DNA of 64,000 bases, from NCBI RefSeq assembly GCF_010730575.1, contig NZ_AP022614.1, forward strand, positions 2,294,001 through 2,358,000. Direction: 5' to 3'. The stretch's first letter is position 1, and every line of letters starts with the position of its first letter. The notes under the pieces are model-generated. The model was not told where the DNA came from and ran no database searches. It was given only the letters and a program-made list of their open reading frames with translations. The DNA is from Mycobacterium parmense (lineage in GTDB: Bacteria; Actinomycetota; Actinomycetes; Mycobacteriales; Mycobacteriaceae). Of the stretch, positions 1 to 8,151 are shown in pieces. The position numbers and the translations under genes are program-made.

Positions 1-546
1 GTCACCGGGGCGCAGGGCAGCGGGCGGTGGCCGGGCCGGCTCCTCGGGTCGGTGAGCTCGGCGCTGCTGCGCCACGCGCACTGCCCGGTCGCGATCATCC
101 ACGACGACGAGGCCGCGACGCCGCCTTCGGCGCGGGCGCCGGTGCTGCTCGGCATCGACGGCTCGCCGGCATCGGAGTCGGCGACGGCGATCGCCTTCGA
201 CGAGGCCGCGCGCCGCGGCACCGGCGTCGTGGCGCTGCACGCATGGAGCGATCAAGACTCCGAGTTCTCCGAGATCGACTGGCCGGCAACACAATCGATG
301 GCCGAAGAGGTGCTTGCCGAACGGCTGGCGGGCTGGGGCGAACAGTACCCGGATGTGCGGGTGAGCCGCAGCGTCGTGCGGGCGCAGCCCGCGCGGCAGC
401 TCGTCCAGCGCTCCGACGAGGCCCAGCTGGTGGTGGTCGGCAGCCGTGGCCGGGGCGGATTCGCCGGGATGCTGGTGGGGTCGGTCGGTGAGACCGTCGC
501 CCAGATGGCGCGGGTACCGGTGATCGTGGCCCGGGAACCGGGCTGA
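1..546 (+). CDS. Universal stress protein, tandem USP domains (5' end outside window)
   Basis: The reading frame is open from base 1, so the N-terminal half is cut off by the window edge. Residues 1-35 are the end of a first USP domain (Gly-Ser followed by a CPVAI strand); a complete second domain follows from about residue 44 (LLGIDGSPAS). Near the C-terminus it carries the ATP-binding G-2X-G-9X-G-S motif (GSRGRG...VGS). Two-domain USPs of this kind include M. tuberculosis Rv2623, a DosR-regulated ATP-binding growth regulator, and the neighbouring genes match that locus. An apparent ATG at base 52 lies inside the first domain and is not the true start. Homology to Rv2623 is inferred from domain layout and synteny. 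Confidence 0.9.
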   Translation, partial: VTGAQGSGRWPGRLLGSVSSALLRHAHCPVAIIHDDEAATPPSARAPVLLGIDGSPASESATAIAFDEAARRGTGVVALHAWSDQDSEFSEIDWPATQSMAEEVLAERLAGWGEQYPDVRVSRSVVRAQPARQLVQRSDEAQLVVVGSRGRGGFAGMLVGSVGETVAQMARVPVIVAREPG

Positions 547-589
547 GGCAGGGCGGCGAACGCCGACCGCCGCCGAAGTGCATGGTCGC

Positions 590-1384
590 CTATCGGCGGA
601 CGACGAGCACCGAGCACTCGGGATGGCGGAAGAGCGGATGCCCCGCCGGCCCCACCAATTTCGCCAGCTGATCGGCCTCCGAGCCGCTGATCACCGCCAG
701 CTGGACGCGCTCGTGGTTGGCCCGCAGGAAGCTGGCGATGGCCGCCCGGCTGAGTATCGGGTAGACACGCACGTCGGGATGGCGCTGCCGCCACTGCTCG
801 ATGCGGCGCACGAAGACGCCGTCCTCGTGATCGGTGAGGTCCTCCGGCCGGCCCGCCAGGACCAGCAGGGGGGCCCGGCGCAGCCGCGCCTCGGTCGCGG
901 CAGTGCCGACGACGGCGTCGTTGTCGGGCGCGTCGCTCATTCGGACCACGATCCAGTTGACGTCCGGCGGGGGATGTTCGCCCCCGGAGCGGATGACGGC
1001 GACGGGGCAGTGTGCGCGCTCGGCGAGTTCGGTTGCCGCCGAGCCCAGGATCGAGCGGGCATAACGTCCGATCCCGACGGATCCGACGCATACCAGGACG
1101 GCGTCGCGGGAGGCCTCCACCAGCACCGGCGCGGGCGGCCCGCGCAGCACTTCGGCTTCGACGACGACCGGCTTTCCACTCGCCTCGATCGCGGATTGCG
1201 CTGCCCGCAGCGCGGTTTCGGCATGGGCGAGATCGCGGGCATAGTCATCCGGCGACGGGTGCGTCGCCTTGATGACCGCGGTGAGGTGCAACGGCACCCC
1301 GCGGCCGATGGCCTCGTCGCAGGCCCACAGCGCCGCCGCGACCGCGGCCCGCGAGCCGTCGATCCCCACCATGACCGGTTTCAT
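590..1384 (-). CDS. Universal stress protein, Rv2624c-like
   Basis: A 264-residue protein with two USP domains. The first (residues 1-145) starts [11 protein letters not shown] and retains the G-2X-G-9X-G-S nucleotide motif (GSVGIG...LGS). The second (about 155-264) is degenerate and lacks that motif. The start ATG overlaps the stop of the upstream protease gene by four bases, so the two are translationally coupled. The frame stays open upstream into the protease gene, but only the part from this ATG looks like USP. It is convergent with the first USP gene. Orthology to Rv2624c is inferred from the neighbours. Confidence 0.9.
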   Translation of the reverse strand: MKPVMVGIDGSRAAVAAALWACDEAIGRGVPLHLTAVIKATHPSPDDYARDLAHAETALRAAQSAIEASGKPVVVEAEVLRGPPAPVLVEASRDAVLVCVGSVGIGRYARSILGSAATELAERAHCPVAVIRSGGEHPPPDVNWIVVRMSDAPDNDAVVGTAATEARLRRAPLLVLAGRPEDLTDHEDGVFVRRIEQWRQRHPDVRVYPILSRAAIASFLRANHERVQLAVISGSEADQLAKLVGPAGHPLFRHPECSVLVVRR

Positions 1385-2529
1385 GGCGCCGTCACCGGCG
1401 TCCGGGGCGCGGCGAGACGGTAGACGTCGACCAGGCGCGCCACATCGGTGGGCGTGACGATGCCGACCACCCTGCCGTCCTCGACGACCAGGGCGCGGCC
1501 GGGGGATCCGGCCGGCGCCATGCGCTCGAGCAGTCTGGTCAGCGGCTCCTGCGGGGCGGCGGTCGGCACCGCTTGCATCGGCAGCGCGATGTCGCCCACT
1601 CTGGTCGCGGCACGCCGGGCCGGGGCGACGCCGCGCAGCTGCGTCAGGGTGACCAGGCCGACGATCGTTCCGTTCACGTCGGCGACCGGGTAGGCCGAGT
1701 GCCGGTCTCCGAGCACGTACCGCTGGATGAAGTCCTCGACGGTGATCCAGCCGGGGGCGGTGTGCGGCCGGGCGGTCATCGCGTCGGCGACGCGCACGCC
1801 CTCGAACATCTGCTGGGCGGTGATCCGGCCTTCCTCCTCGCGGCTGGCGGCGAAGATGAACCAGCCGATGAACGCCAGCCAGACGCCGCCCACCAGACCG
1901 CCGAACCCGAATTCGACCAGGCCGAGCCCGATCAGGACGAACGCCAGCACCCGCCCGGCGCGCGCCGCGCCGATGCCGGCGCGCACGCTGTCGCCGTGAC
2001 GGCGCCACAGATAGGCCCGCAGCACCCGGCCGCCGTCCAGCGGCGCGCCCGGCAGCAGGTTGAACAACCCGAGCAGCAGGTTGATACCGGCCAGCCACGA
2101 CGCGACGCCGACCGCGATCGGGGCGGCACCGACGGTGCGCAGCGCCGCGACCAGGCCGCCGAACCCCGCCGCCAGCGCCAGGCTGGTGGCCGGACCCGCG
2201 ATCGCGATGCGTAGCGCGGCCCTGGGCGTCTTCGCCTCGCCCTTCAGTGTGGTCACGCCGCCGAACAGCCACAGCGTCACGTCGCCCACCGCGACTCCGA
2301 AATGGCGGGCCACCAGCGCGTGCGCCAGCTCATGGGCGACCAGCGACGCCAGCAGCACCACCGCACCGCACCCACCCGCAAGCCAATATGCTTGCGGTGC
2401 ATAGCCCTTGGCGCTGCTCGGCAGTGTGCTTGCCAGGCTCCAGGTGAACAACCACAGGATGACCAGTACGCTCCAGTGGACCTTCACCGGGAACCCGGCG
2501 ATCCGCCCCAGCGGGATCGCGTCGTGCAC
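1381..2529 (-). CDS. Site-2 protease family (M50) metalloprotease with CBS domains
   Basis: A polytopic membrane protein of 382 residues. The zinc motif HELAH is at residues 66-70 inside a hydrophobic segment, and the third ligand region [11 protein letters not shown] is near 157-167, both typical of intramembrane S2P proteases. The C-terminal third (about 225-370) contains two CBS domains, which usually sense adenosine nucleotides. Length and layout match M. tuberculosis Rv2625c of the DosR region. It is the first gene of a two-gene minus-strand operon with the downstream USP (ATGA overlap). The substrate is unknown; it could cleave anti-sigma factors or other membrane proteins, but nothing here shows which. 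Confidence 0.92.
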   Translation of the reverse strand: MHDAIPLGRIAGFPVKVHWSVLVILWLFTWSLASTLPSSAKGYAPQAYWLAGGCGAVVLLASLVAHELAHALVARHFGVAVGDVTLWLFGGVTTLKGEAKTPRAALRIAIAGPATSLALAAGFGGLVAALRTVGAAPIAVGVASWLAGINLLLGLFNLLPGAPLDGGRVLRAYLWRRHGDSVRAGIGAARAGRVLAFVLIGLGLVEFGFGGLVGGVWLAFIGWFIFAASREEEGRITAQQMFEGVRVADAMTARPHTAPGWITVEDFIQRYVLGDRHSAYPVADVNGTIVGLVTLTQLRGVAPARRAATRVGDIALPMQAVPTAAPQEPLTRLLERMAPAGSPGRALVVEDGRVVGIVTPTDVARLVDVYRLAAPRTPVTAP

Positions 2530-2653
2530 GTCTCCAGCCTTCCGTTCGAGGCGGTCCGTTCACCGCTTTCCGCCCAAAGCTAGGGCGGCGCGACGGCCAT
2601 CGCTAGGGTCGTTGGACCTTGCGCGGGCGGCCAATTGGCCTTGCCACGATGGA

Positions 2654-3271
2654 TCAGTTGACGATCTTGATGACCGGCCGGATCGGCTGGGTGCCGGGCA
2701 GCCGCTCGACCCGGTGCTTGACGCCCAGCAGCATCGCGCGGGTACCCAGCGCGATCACCGGCCGAAGCAGCTCCATGGCGAAAACCTCGCCGGGATGCCG
2801 CAGCGCGATCCTGGTCCGGGTCAACAGCCGCACCCTGTCCTCCCAGTGTGGCTGAATGTGAAACGACCACACCATGTCCCAGCGCCGGCCCGCTCGCGTG
2901 GACTGCAGCACAAGATACTTCTCGGGCGCCACCGCGGCGACGCTCATGGTCACCCCGCCGGGCAGCCCCATCCAGCCCTCGGGGGCCAGGCGGACCTGGT
3001 CGCCCATCGCGAGGTGCTGCCATTCCCGGCGGATGGTGTCGGCGTCGCGATGACCGATCTGCAGCAGCCAGGGCCAGACCGAGGACACGGGCGCGTCGAT
3101 GTACACCGCCTCGGTCGTCTGGATGGCCGGGTCGGCCACCGCGGCGTCACCGGGCAGCGGCATCCGGCTTTCGGCCTTGGTCGCACCCCAGTTGCGGTAG
3201 TACCGTCGCGCGCCGTAGAGGACCGCAAGCAGTGTCGCCGTCTCGCCGATCCGTCGTGTCAGTTTGACCAT
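2654..3271 (-). CDS. SRPBCC (START-like) family protein, probably membrane-anchored
   Basis: A 205-residue protein. After a short hydrophobic N-terminus (about residues 10-22) there is a START-like/SRPBCC fold signature: a strand with IDAPVSSVWPWLLQIG, the usual helix and Trp-rich loop, then strands ending in a basic C-terminal helix. SRPBCC proteins bind hydrophobic ligands. It is divergent from the small gene at 3425, and a DosR-type box at 3321-3335 lies between the two, about 50 bases upstream of this start, so hypoxic induction is plausible. I do not recognise a precise ligand or a named orthologue. Confidence 0.8.
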   Translation of the reverse strand: MVKLTRRIGETATLLAVLYGARRYYRNWGATKAESRMPLPGDAAVADPAIQTTEAVYIDAPVSSVWPWLLQIGHRDADTIRREWQHLAMGDQVRLAPEGWMGLPGGVTMSVAAVAPEKYLVLQSTRAGRRWDMVWSFHIQPHWEDRVRLLTRTRIALRHPGEVFAMELLRPVIALGTRAMLLGVKHRVERLPGTQPIRPVIKIVN

Positions 3272-3320
3272 GGCGCCAGTCTGGACGCGTGTGGCGTTCG
3301 ACCACCAGGGTCAATGGTCG

Positions 3321-3335
3321 GGGACTTTGGGCCCT
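3321..3335. promoter_or_regulatory. DosR box
   Basis: GGGACTTTGGGCCCT matches the DosR/DevR consensus GGGACTTTNGTCCCT with one mismatch. It lies between the divergent SRPBCC gene (start 3271) and the small gene at 3425 and could serve either. The match is seen; regulation is inferred. Confidence 0.75.
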
Positions 3336-3424
3336 ATCCGCAATCTCGGCGTGACGGAATAATGACCTCGGTTGACGTAACTTGGCTGCGGCAGTTGCGT
3401 GGCGAACGAAGGAGCCTGACGGCT

Positions 3425-3661
3425 ATGGGTGCTGACCCACCGTTGTTGTTGACCGAGACCGACGTGGACGCCCTGGCCGCGGAATTCCTCGACTCCCGTT
3501 ACCTGGGAACGACTTACGCCGACTGGTCCCCCGATCGACGCCTCGACACCTTCCTGCGGCGACGGGGGCTGTCGCGCGTCGCCGACGACGGCGACCTCGC
3601 CACGGTGGTCCTGGACCGCGTCATGGTCCATGTGGGCCGCGCCGCACGGCCCACCCGTTAG
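3425..3661 (+). CDS. Small hypothetical protein
   Basis: A 78-residue acidic protein beginning MGADPPLLLTETDVDALAAE. The ATG at 3425 is preceded by AAGGAG about ten bases upstream. An in-frame ATG at 3362 would add 21 residues but has no clear ribosome site. The protein contains an LTETDVDALAAEFLDS helix and a predicted C-terminal amphipathic region and no catalytic motif. It sits 90 bases downstream of a DosR box, which suggests a dormancy-induced small protein. Its stop codon directly abuts that of the convergent acyltransferase gene. Function is unknown. Confidence 0.7.
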   Translation: MGADPPLLLTETDVDALAAEFLDSRYLGTTYADWSPDRRLDTFLRRRGLSRVADDGDLATVVLDRVMVHVGRAARPTR

Positions 3662-5068
3662 TCAGCGCATCCCCCGGCGCGGGCCCGCCAGGGCGCGCTC
3701 CAATTCGGTCAGACACTGCTCGGTCAGCGGTATCAGCGTGTCGATGTCGGGCACCGCTTCGGCGCCCGCGGCATAGCCGACTCCCAGCCGGTCGGCGTAC
3801 GAGCAGGTCGTGACGTTGAGCGCCATCCCGTCGTAGACCGTCGACACGGGGTAGATCTCCTCGACATGCGCACCGTTGAGGTACATTTCGGCACCGGGGC
3901 CGGGCACGTGTGAGACGGGCAGGTTATAACCGGTGCGCAACTTCGGGGTGAACGGCAGCAGCGGGCCCAGCACGGTCGCGGCGATGCTGCCCGCGTTCGT
4001 CAGCAGCGAGGCCGCGGACCCGCGCTCGCCCACCCAGCGCTTACCTTCGGCCATCGACCGGTGGACCAGATCCAGCCGCGCAACAGGATCGTCCAGGTCG
4101 GTGCCCAGGGGGCACATCCACAACCCGAACTTGTTGCCGTGCGCCTCGTTCGCGGCGTCACTTTCGCGGTCCCGCACCGTGATCGGGCAGGCGGCCACCA
4201 GTGTTTGCCCGGGCAGCTCACCGCGTTCACCCAGCCAGCCGCGCAGAACGCCCGCGATCGTCGCGGTGACCACGTCGTTGGCCGTCACCCCGGCGGCCCG
4301 TTGCACGGCCTGGATCCGGGCCCTCGCCCAGCTGCCCGCCGCGACCGCCCGCCCCGAACCCAGCCGGCCGTTGAACCGAGTATGTGGGGCCCCGAACGGC
4401 AGCACGGTGGTGTGACCGACGAGGGCATCGAGGACGGTCGACACTTCACCGGTGAGCACCCGCCCGGCCAGCCCGACGCTCGACGACGCCGCGTCGACCA
4501 GTGAGCGCAGCGGCGCGATCAATCGGGGCACCAGCCCGCCCGGCGCCGGCGCGGATTCTCGGCGACTGTCCGCGTAGAAGGGCGGCATCGACCGCCGTTG
4601 CGGGTCGGCGCTCAACGCATCGGTGATCATCCGCAGACCGGCTACACCGTCGACGACGGTGTGGTGCACCTTGATGTAGAGAGCGAACCGGCCCCGATCG
4701 AGTCCGTCGATGAGATACGACGCCCACATCGGGCCGCCGCGATCGAGCCGCTCTGCATCCAGCTCGCCGATCAAGCGCCATAAGCCCGCTTCGGACACGC
4801 TGCGGCGCTGGCAGTACCGCTGCAAATCAAGGGTTTTCGCTTCCCGCCACACCCACAACCCGCCCGTGTCGATACCGCGGTGTGGATATCGACGCAGCCG
4901 GGGGTCGACCGCATGGGCGCCCGCGAGCGCCTCTCGATACACCTCGTCCACGTAGTCGGGGCGCACGCCGTCGGGCGGCGCGAGGATCAGCACGGCGCCG
5001 ACATGCATCGGGCTGGCCAGCAGCTCGGCCGTCATCATCGCGGCGTCCAGCGGATCCAGGGGATGCAT
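3662..5068 (-). CDS. Wax ester synthase/diacylglycerol acyltransferase (WS/DGAT)
   Basis: A 468-residue acyl-CoA-dependent acyltransferase that makes triacylglycerol or wax esters. The N-terminus MHPLDPLDAAMM is family-typical, and the catalytic HHxxxDG motif is HHTVVDG at residues 135-141. C-terminal family motifs (NLPVSHVPGPG, YPVSTVYDGMALNV, then a TCSYADRLGVG strand) are present. The frame is open far upstream into the hydrolase gene, but homology starts at the ATG at 5068, 15 bases after the hydrolase stop. It forms a probable operon with that hydrolase behind a DosR box at 6306. It resembles the Tgs family but is not obviously Tgs1. Confidence 0.9.
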   Translation of the reverse strand: MHPLDPLDAAMMTAELLASPMHVGAVLILAPPDGVRPDYVDEVYREALAGAHAVDPRLRRYPHRGIDTGGLWVWREAKTLDLQRYCQRRSVSEAGLWRLIGELDAERLDRGGPMWASYLIDGLDRGRFALYIKVHHTVVDGVAGLRMITDALSADPQRRSMPPFYADSRRESAPAPGGLVPRLIAPLRSLVDAASSSVGLAGRVLTGEVSTVLDALVGHTTVLPFGAPHTRFNGRLGSGRAVAAGSWARARIQAVQRAAGVTANDVVTATIAGVLRGWLGERGELPGQTLVAACPITVRDRESDAANEAHGNKFGLWMCPLGTDLDDPVARLDLVHRSMAEGKRWVGERGSAASLLTNAGSIAATVLGPLLPFTPKLRTGYNLPVSHVPGPGAEMYLNGAHVEEIYPVSTVYDGMALNVTTCSYADRLGVGYAAGAEAVPDIDTLIPLTEQCLTELERALAGPRRGMR

Positions 5069-5082
5069 GCCGATTCCCCCGA

Positions 5083-6270
5083 TCAGGCGGGGCGGCGCTG
5101 CGTCGACGCCTCGTCCAACAGCCCCGACTGGTGCAGCGCGGCCTCGATGAACCGCTGCACCGGGCGGGCGCGGAAGAAACCGGTGTGGCCGCCGGGGTAC
5201 CAGACGATCTCGGGTTTGCCCCAGTGCTCCCAGAGGCGAACCACCTGATCGCGGGGGTGCACCACTTGATCGGCGACACCTGCGTAGATGAAGCGGCCGG
5301 GCTTGGGCACCAGAGGCTCGAGCGAAAGCGGAGACATCATCCGCCCGACGGGTTCGGCCATCTCCATCGTTGCACGGCGCGGGTCGTCGGGCGCGAGGCC
5401 GGAATGCCGCCGCAGCAGCCCCATCAGGTCGGCCACCGGGACACCGAGAATGGCGCAGACCAGGCCGGTTTCGAGGCTGGCGACCAACGCGGCGATGTAG
5501 CCGCCCAGCGAGAGACCGTTCAACCCGATCTGTGAGCCGGGCTCCTCGGCACGTATCCACGACAGCAGCCGCCTGATGTCCCAGACCGCCTGAGCCGTCG
5601 CGTGCACGTCGTCGAGGACATCCTCCCCCGGGAACACCGCGCCCTTGGGCAGTCCCCGCGCCCGGGGCCCGTGCATCGGCAGGACGGGCATGACGACGTT
5701 GAGGCCGAACTCGTCGTGCAACCGCCTGGACCGAAACAGCGCGAGATCGAGTGCGGCGCGGCCCATCTCCGTTCCGTGTATACACACCAGCCACGGCCGG
5801 GGCTCGGGATGGCGCAACAGCAGCGCGTACTCGCGGTCGTTCGCGGTGTAGCCCAGCCAGCGCTGCGCACCGGGTTCACCCGGCCGCGGCCGGTACCCAC
5901 TGTCGAAGAACAGGCGATCGTAGGAATTCTTGCCGCCCTTGACTTCTCGGACCGTGACATCGGTGAGCGGCGGCGGCGCGGCGAAGAACCGCTTGGGCTT
6001 GTCCAACATTCCTTGCGTGCCGTAGAAATCCAGGGCGGCGACCACCTCCCGCGTGATGCGCTCGAACACGTCGGGGCGGCTGACCGGGCGGCGCGCCTTG
6101 AGCCCCAGCAGGACGACCTCGTCGCGGAAGGCCTGTGCCGCCAATGCGAGCGTGGGCCGTGCGATGGGGAGCTCGTCGTGCGATTGCCCCAGATAGTCAC
6201 GCCACACTCCGGCCAGGTACCGACCGGTGTGGGTGAAAGGGCCCGCGACGCCGCCCAGGGGTCTCGCCAT
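5083..6270 (-). CDS. Alpha/beta hydrolase, ABHD18/DUF2048-like
   Basis: A 395-residue cytosolic hydrolase. A central LVCIHGTEMG oxyanion-type loop is followed by LPMHGPRARG, the nucleophile elbow GLSLGG (around residue 250), and a C-terminal GGHTGFF that supplies the catalytic His. The first 120 residues form a helical cap rich in RPxFxER-type motifs. Esterase or lipase activity is the family expectation; the substrate is unknown. It is the first gene of a pair with the WS/DGAT, so it may release or remodel acyl chains for storage lipid. The start at 6270 lies 36 bases downstream of the strongest DosR box in the window. Confidence 0.82.
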   Translation of the reverse strand: MARPLGGVAGPFTHTGRYLAGVWRDYLGQSHDELPIARPTLALAAQAFRDEVVLLGLKARRPVSRPDVFERITREVVAALDFYGTQGMLDKPKRFFAAPPPLTDVTVREVKGGKNSYDRLFFDSGYRPRPGEPGAQRWLGYTANDREYALLLRHPEPRPWLVCIHGTEMGRAALDLALFRSRRLHDEFGLNVVMPVLPMHGPRARGLPKGAVFPGEDVLDDVHATAQAVWDIRRLLSWIRAEEPGSQIGLNGLSLGGYIAALVASLETGLVCAILGVPVADLMGLLRRHSGLAPDDPRRATMEMAEPVGRMMSPLSLEPLVPKPGRFIYAGVADQVVHPRDQVVRLWEHWGKPEIVWYPGGHTGFFRARPVQRFIEAALHQSGLLDEASTQRRPA

Positions 6271-6305
6271 GGCAGAAAGCTAACAGCCCCCGCGACGTCG
6301 GGTTA

Positions 6306-6319
6306 GGGACTTACGTCCC
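6306..6319. promoter_or_regulatory. DosR box (perfect half-site palindrome)
   Basis: GGGACTTACGTCCC has perfect GGGAC/GTCCC half-sites, in a larger TTAGGGAC...GTCCCGG context that fits the 20-mer DosR motif. It lies 36 bases upstream of the hydrolase-WS/DGAT pair. A further half-site (AAAGTCCCC) is at 6333-6341. Confidence 0.85.
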
Positions 6320-6394
6320 GGTGCCCGCCCCGAAAGTCCCCGGTTGGCCGGGCGCGCAAAGGGCTTGCTGATGTGAGCATCGCGACGCGTTCGA

Positions 6395-6409
6395 GGGGAC
6401 TTTCGACAC
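6395..6409. promoter_or_regulatory. Second, weaker DosR-type box
   Basis: GGGGACTTTCGACAC keeps the left half-site and centre of the DosR motif, with two mismatches in the right half. It is about 85 bases upstream of the small gene at 6493 and could serve that gene, while the 6306 box serves the divergent hydrolase. Confidence 0.55.
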
Positions 6410-6492
6410 TCGCGCCGCTGTCCGGCCGACAGTAACGTCGGGGCCGCCGCAAACGTCAAGCGGCGCCGAACATGTTGATGAGGAGCAAGATC

Positions 6493-6753
6493 ATGGCAGA
6501 AGCACCGGCTAAATCCGAGCCGCGTTGGGCCGAGCTTTCCGACGACGTTCTCGAATCGGTCGAGGCCGGGCGCAAGCAGGCCATCGAGGCCGTGCGCAAG
6601 TTCGTCGATCAGATCAGTCCCGTGCTGCCCGAGCAGTCGCGGCGTAAGACGGTCGTCGACGCCGCCCTGGACCTCGCAGACGAACTGGTCACCACGCGGA
6701 TCGAATTCTTCCGCAGCGTGGTGCGCAGCGCCGGCGAGGTGATGAGCAAGTAG
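6493..6753 (+). CDS. Small helical protein, putative dormancy gene
   Basis: An 86-residue, strongly helical protein (MAEAPAKSEPRWAELSDD...). The ATG at 6493 has an AGGAG seven bases upstream; an earlier in-frame ATG at 6472 has none. The composition, with alternating Glu/Lys/Arg and Val/Leu and no Cys, suggests a coiled coil or phasin-like amphipathic helix. The divergent promoter region carries DosR-type boxes shared with the lipid-storage pair, so a role on lipid bodies is an attractive but untested idea. No named homologue recognised. Confidence 0.75.
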   Translation: MAEAPAKSEPRWAELSDDVLESVEAGRKQAIEAVRKFVDQISPVLPEQSRRKTVVDAALDLADELVTTRIEFFRSVVRSAGEVMSK

Positions 6754-6882
6754 CCTTTCCGCCGGCTTTTTCGCCGAGTGTGCGTTCCCGGCGTCCAGGG
6801 CGGCCAGGGCGGCGATACGCCGACTGACGCCACCCTGAGCGCACACTCAAAGCCCTTGTTGCACAATTGAAAACGCTCGCCC

Positions 6883-8034
6883 CTAGTCGAAGGCATGGAT
6901 CACCTGACGTGCCACCTGCTGGACTCGCCGGCACGTGCGGGCATCGAGGGCCGGGCCGTCCGACTCGGGGATCTCTCCCGTCGTCGTGACCACCCCCGGC
7001 TCCTCCTGATGCCAGCGGGCGTTCACCGCGGCGCCCAGCGCGCGTGCCGGCGGGTTGTCGGAAAGGACCCGGGCGTGGAAGCGTTCGACGGCGCCGACGC
7101 GCGCCGCCACCGCCAGCGCGCCGAGCAGCATTGTGCCGATTCCCCTGCCCTGATAGGCATCCGCGACGGTGAGAGCGACCTCCGCCGACGACGCGTCGTC
7201 CTCGTCGCGGATGAAGCGCGCGTCGGCGACGATGGCCCCGTTCGCGCTGTCGACGACCACCCAGACGAAGTGGTCGACGTAGTCGACCTCGAACAGGTAC
7301 GCCAGCCGCGCCTCGGTCGGCGCGGCACCTTGGTACCTGCGGTAGAGGGTCTGCCGCGAGAACGCGCCGTTGCTTGTGAACCGCTCGGCGTCACCGGGCA
7401 GCACCGGGCGCAACAACAGGGGGGCGCCGTCTTTGGTCGAGAATGGGATCGGGGTGATGTTGGCGGCCAGGCGCCCTCGCGCGGTGCGGACCATGCTGTC
7501 GGCCACCGCGGGCATGGCCAGCATGCAATCGAATGCGGCGCTGTATCCGGTGTAGCCGCGCACGGCGTCCTTCGCGATCACCGTCGCGGTTCTGGCCTTG
7601 CGCCGCAGCAGCGCGATCTCGCCGACGATCGTCTCGGGCGACAGCACGGTCACCACGGTCTGGCCGTCCGGGGCGACGTGCCTGACCTCGACGCGACCGG
7701 ACGCGATGATCGCGAAGGACAAAGCCTGCTCGCCCTGGCACATCAACACGTCGCCGGCGCCCGCGGCCAGAGGCGAAAGGCCGGCAGCCAGCGCGGTCAG
7801 TTCGGACGCCGGGACACCGGCGAACACCTGCAGCGTCGCCAGACCAGCGGCGTCGACGTTCGCCGCTGCATCCGCCGGCGGCGCCGGACCGCGCCGCCGG
7901 GCCGGCGATTGCGAACCGGTACCCGCGGGCCGCGCCTCCACCCGACATACCGTAGCGGCCGCCGCGGGCGCCGACTGCGGAAGTAAGTGGACGAACGCGG
8001 TGACAAAAGGCCTTTGCACCCACCCGAGGGCCAT
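6883..8034 (-). CDS. cAMP-binding protein lysine acetyltransferase (Pat/KATmt-like)
   Basis: A 383-residue fusion. Residues about 65-175 form a cyclic-nucleotide-binding domain whose phosphate-binding cassette is GEIALLRRKARTATV; residues about 190-340 form a GNAT domain (acetyl-CoA loop AYQGRGIGTML). The Glu of AEVALTVADAYQG aligns with the catalytic Glu of M. tuberculosis Rv0998, and the shared VDYVDHFVWVV segment is diagnostic. Such enzymes acetylate acyl-CoA synthetases when cAMP rises. This copy has a longer low-complexity N-terminus than Rv0998 and may be a paralogue. It is divergent from a FadD gene, with a CRP-type site between. Confidence 0.9.
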   Translation of the reverse strand: MALGWVQRPFVTAFVHLLPQSAPAAAATVCRVEARPAGTGSQSPARRRGPAPPADAAANVDAAGLATLQVFAGVPASELTALAAGLSPLAAGAGDVLMCQGEQALSFAIIASGRVEVRHVAPDGQTVVTVLSPETIVGEIALLRRKARTATVIAKDAVRGYTGYSAAFDCMLAMPAVADSMVRTARGRLAANITPIPFSTKDGAPLLLRPVLPGDAERFTSNGAFSRQTLYRRYQGAAPTEARLAYLFEVDYVDHFVWVVVDSANGAIVADARFIRDEDDASSAEVALTVADAYQGRGIGTMLLGALAVAARVGAVERFHARVLSDNPPARALGAAVNARWHQEEPGVVTTTGEIPESDGPALDARTCRRVQQVARQVIHAFD

Positions 8035-8048
8035 TCGCCTACCGTCGC

Positions 8049-8062
8049 GTGACTTTCGTCAC
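8049..8062. promoter_or_regulatory. CRP-type palindrome
   Basis: GTGA-CTTTCG-TCAC fits the CRP core GTGA-N6-TCAC exactly. It lies in the 117-base gap between the divergent acetyltransferase (start 8034) and fadD (start 8152). The same bases also resemble a DosR site (GTGACTTTCGTCAC against GGGACTTTNGTCCC, two changes), so the regulator is uncertain. Confidence 0.65.
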
Positions 8063-8151
8063 TATCCCCACCGGGGCCGGTCGCGGCAGCATCGAAGGGG
8101 CTCGCGCCCCACACACCACCGGTATCCGGTTCGGCCTCAACGGATTAGCAC

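Noticed and set aside
590..2272. One 560-residue fusion of a protease segment and a USP
   Set aside because: The upstream part is in a different frame from the protease and has no domain; the USP has its own ATG overlapping the protease stop.
2605..2620. Palindrome AGGGTCGTTGGACCTT upstream of the site-2 protease gene as a DosR box
   Set aside because: The half-sites are GGTC/GACC rather than GGAC/GTCC, so it does not fit the DosR motif despite its position in a DosR-type locus.
5068..5794. N-terminal extension of the WS/DGAT gene
   Set aside because: The extra 240 codons are antiphase to the hydrolase gene and Arg-rich; WS/DGAT homology begins at MHPLDPLDAA.
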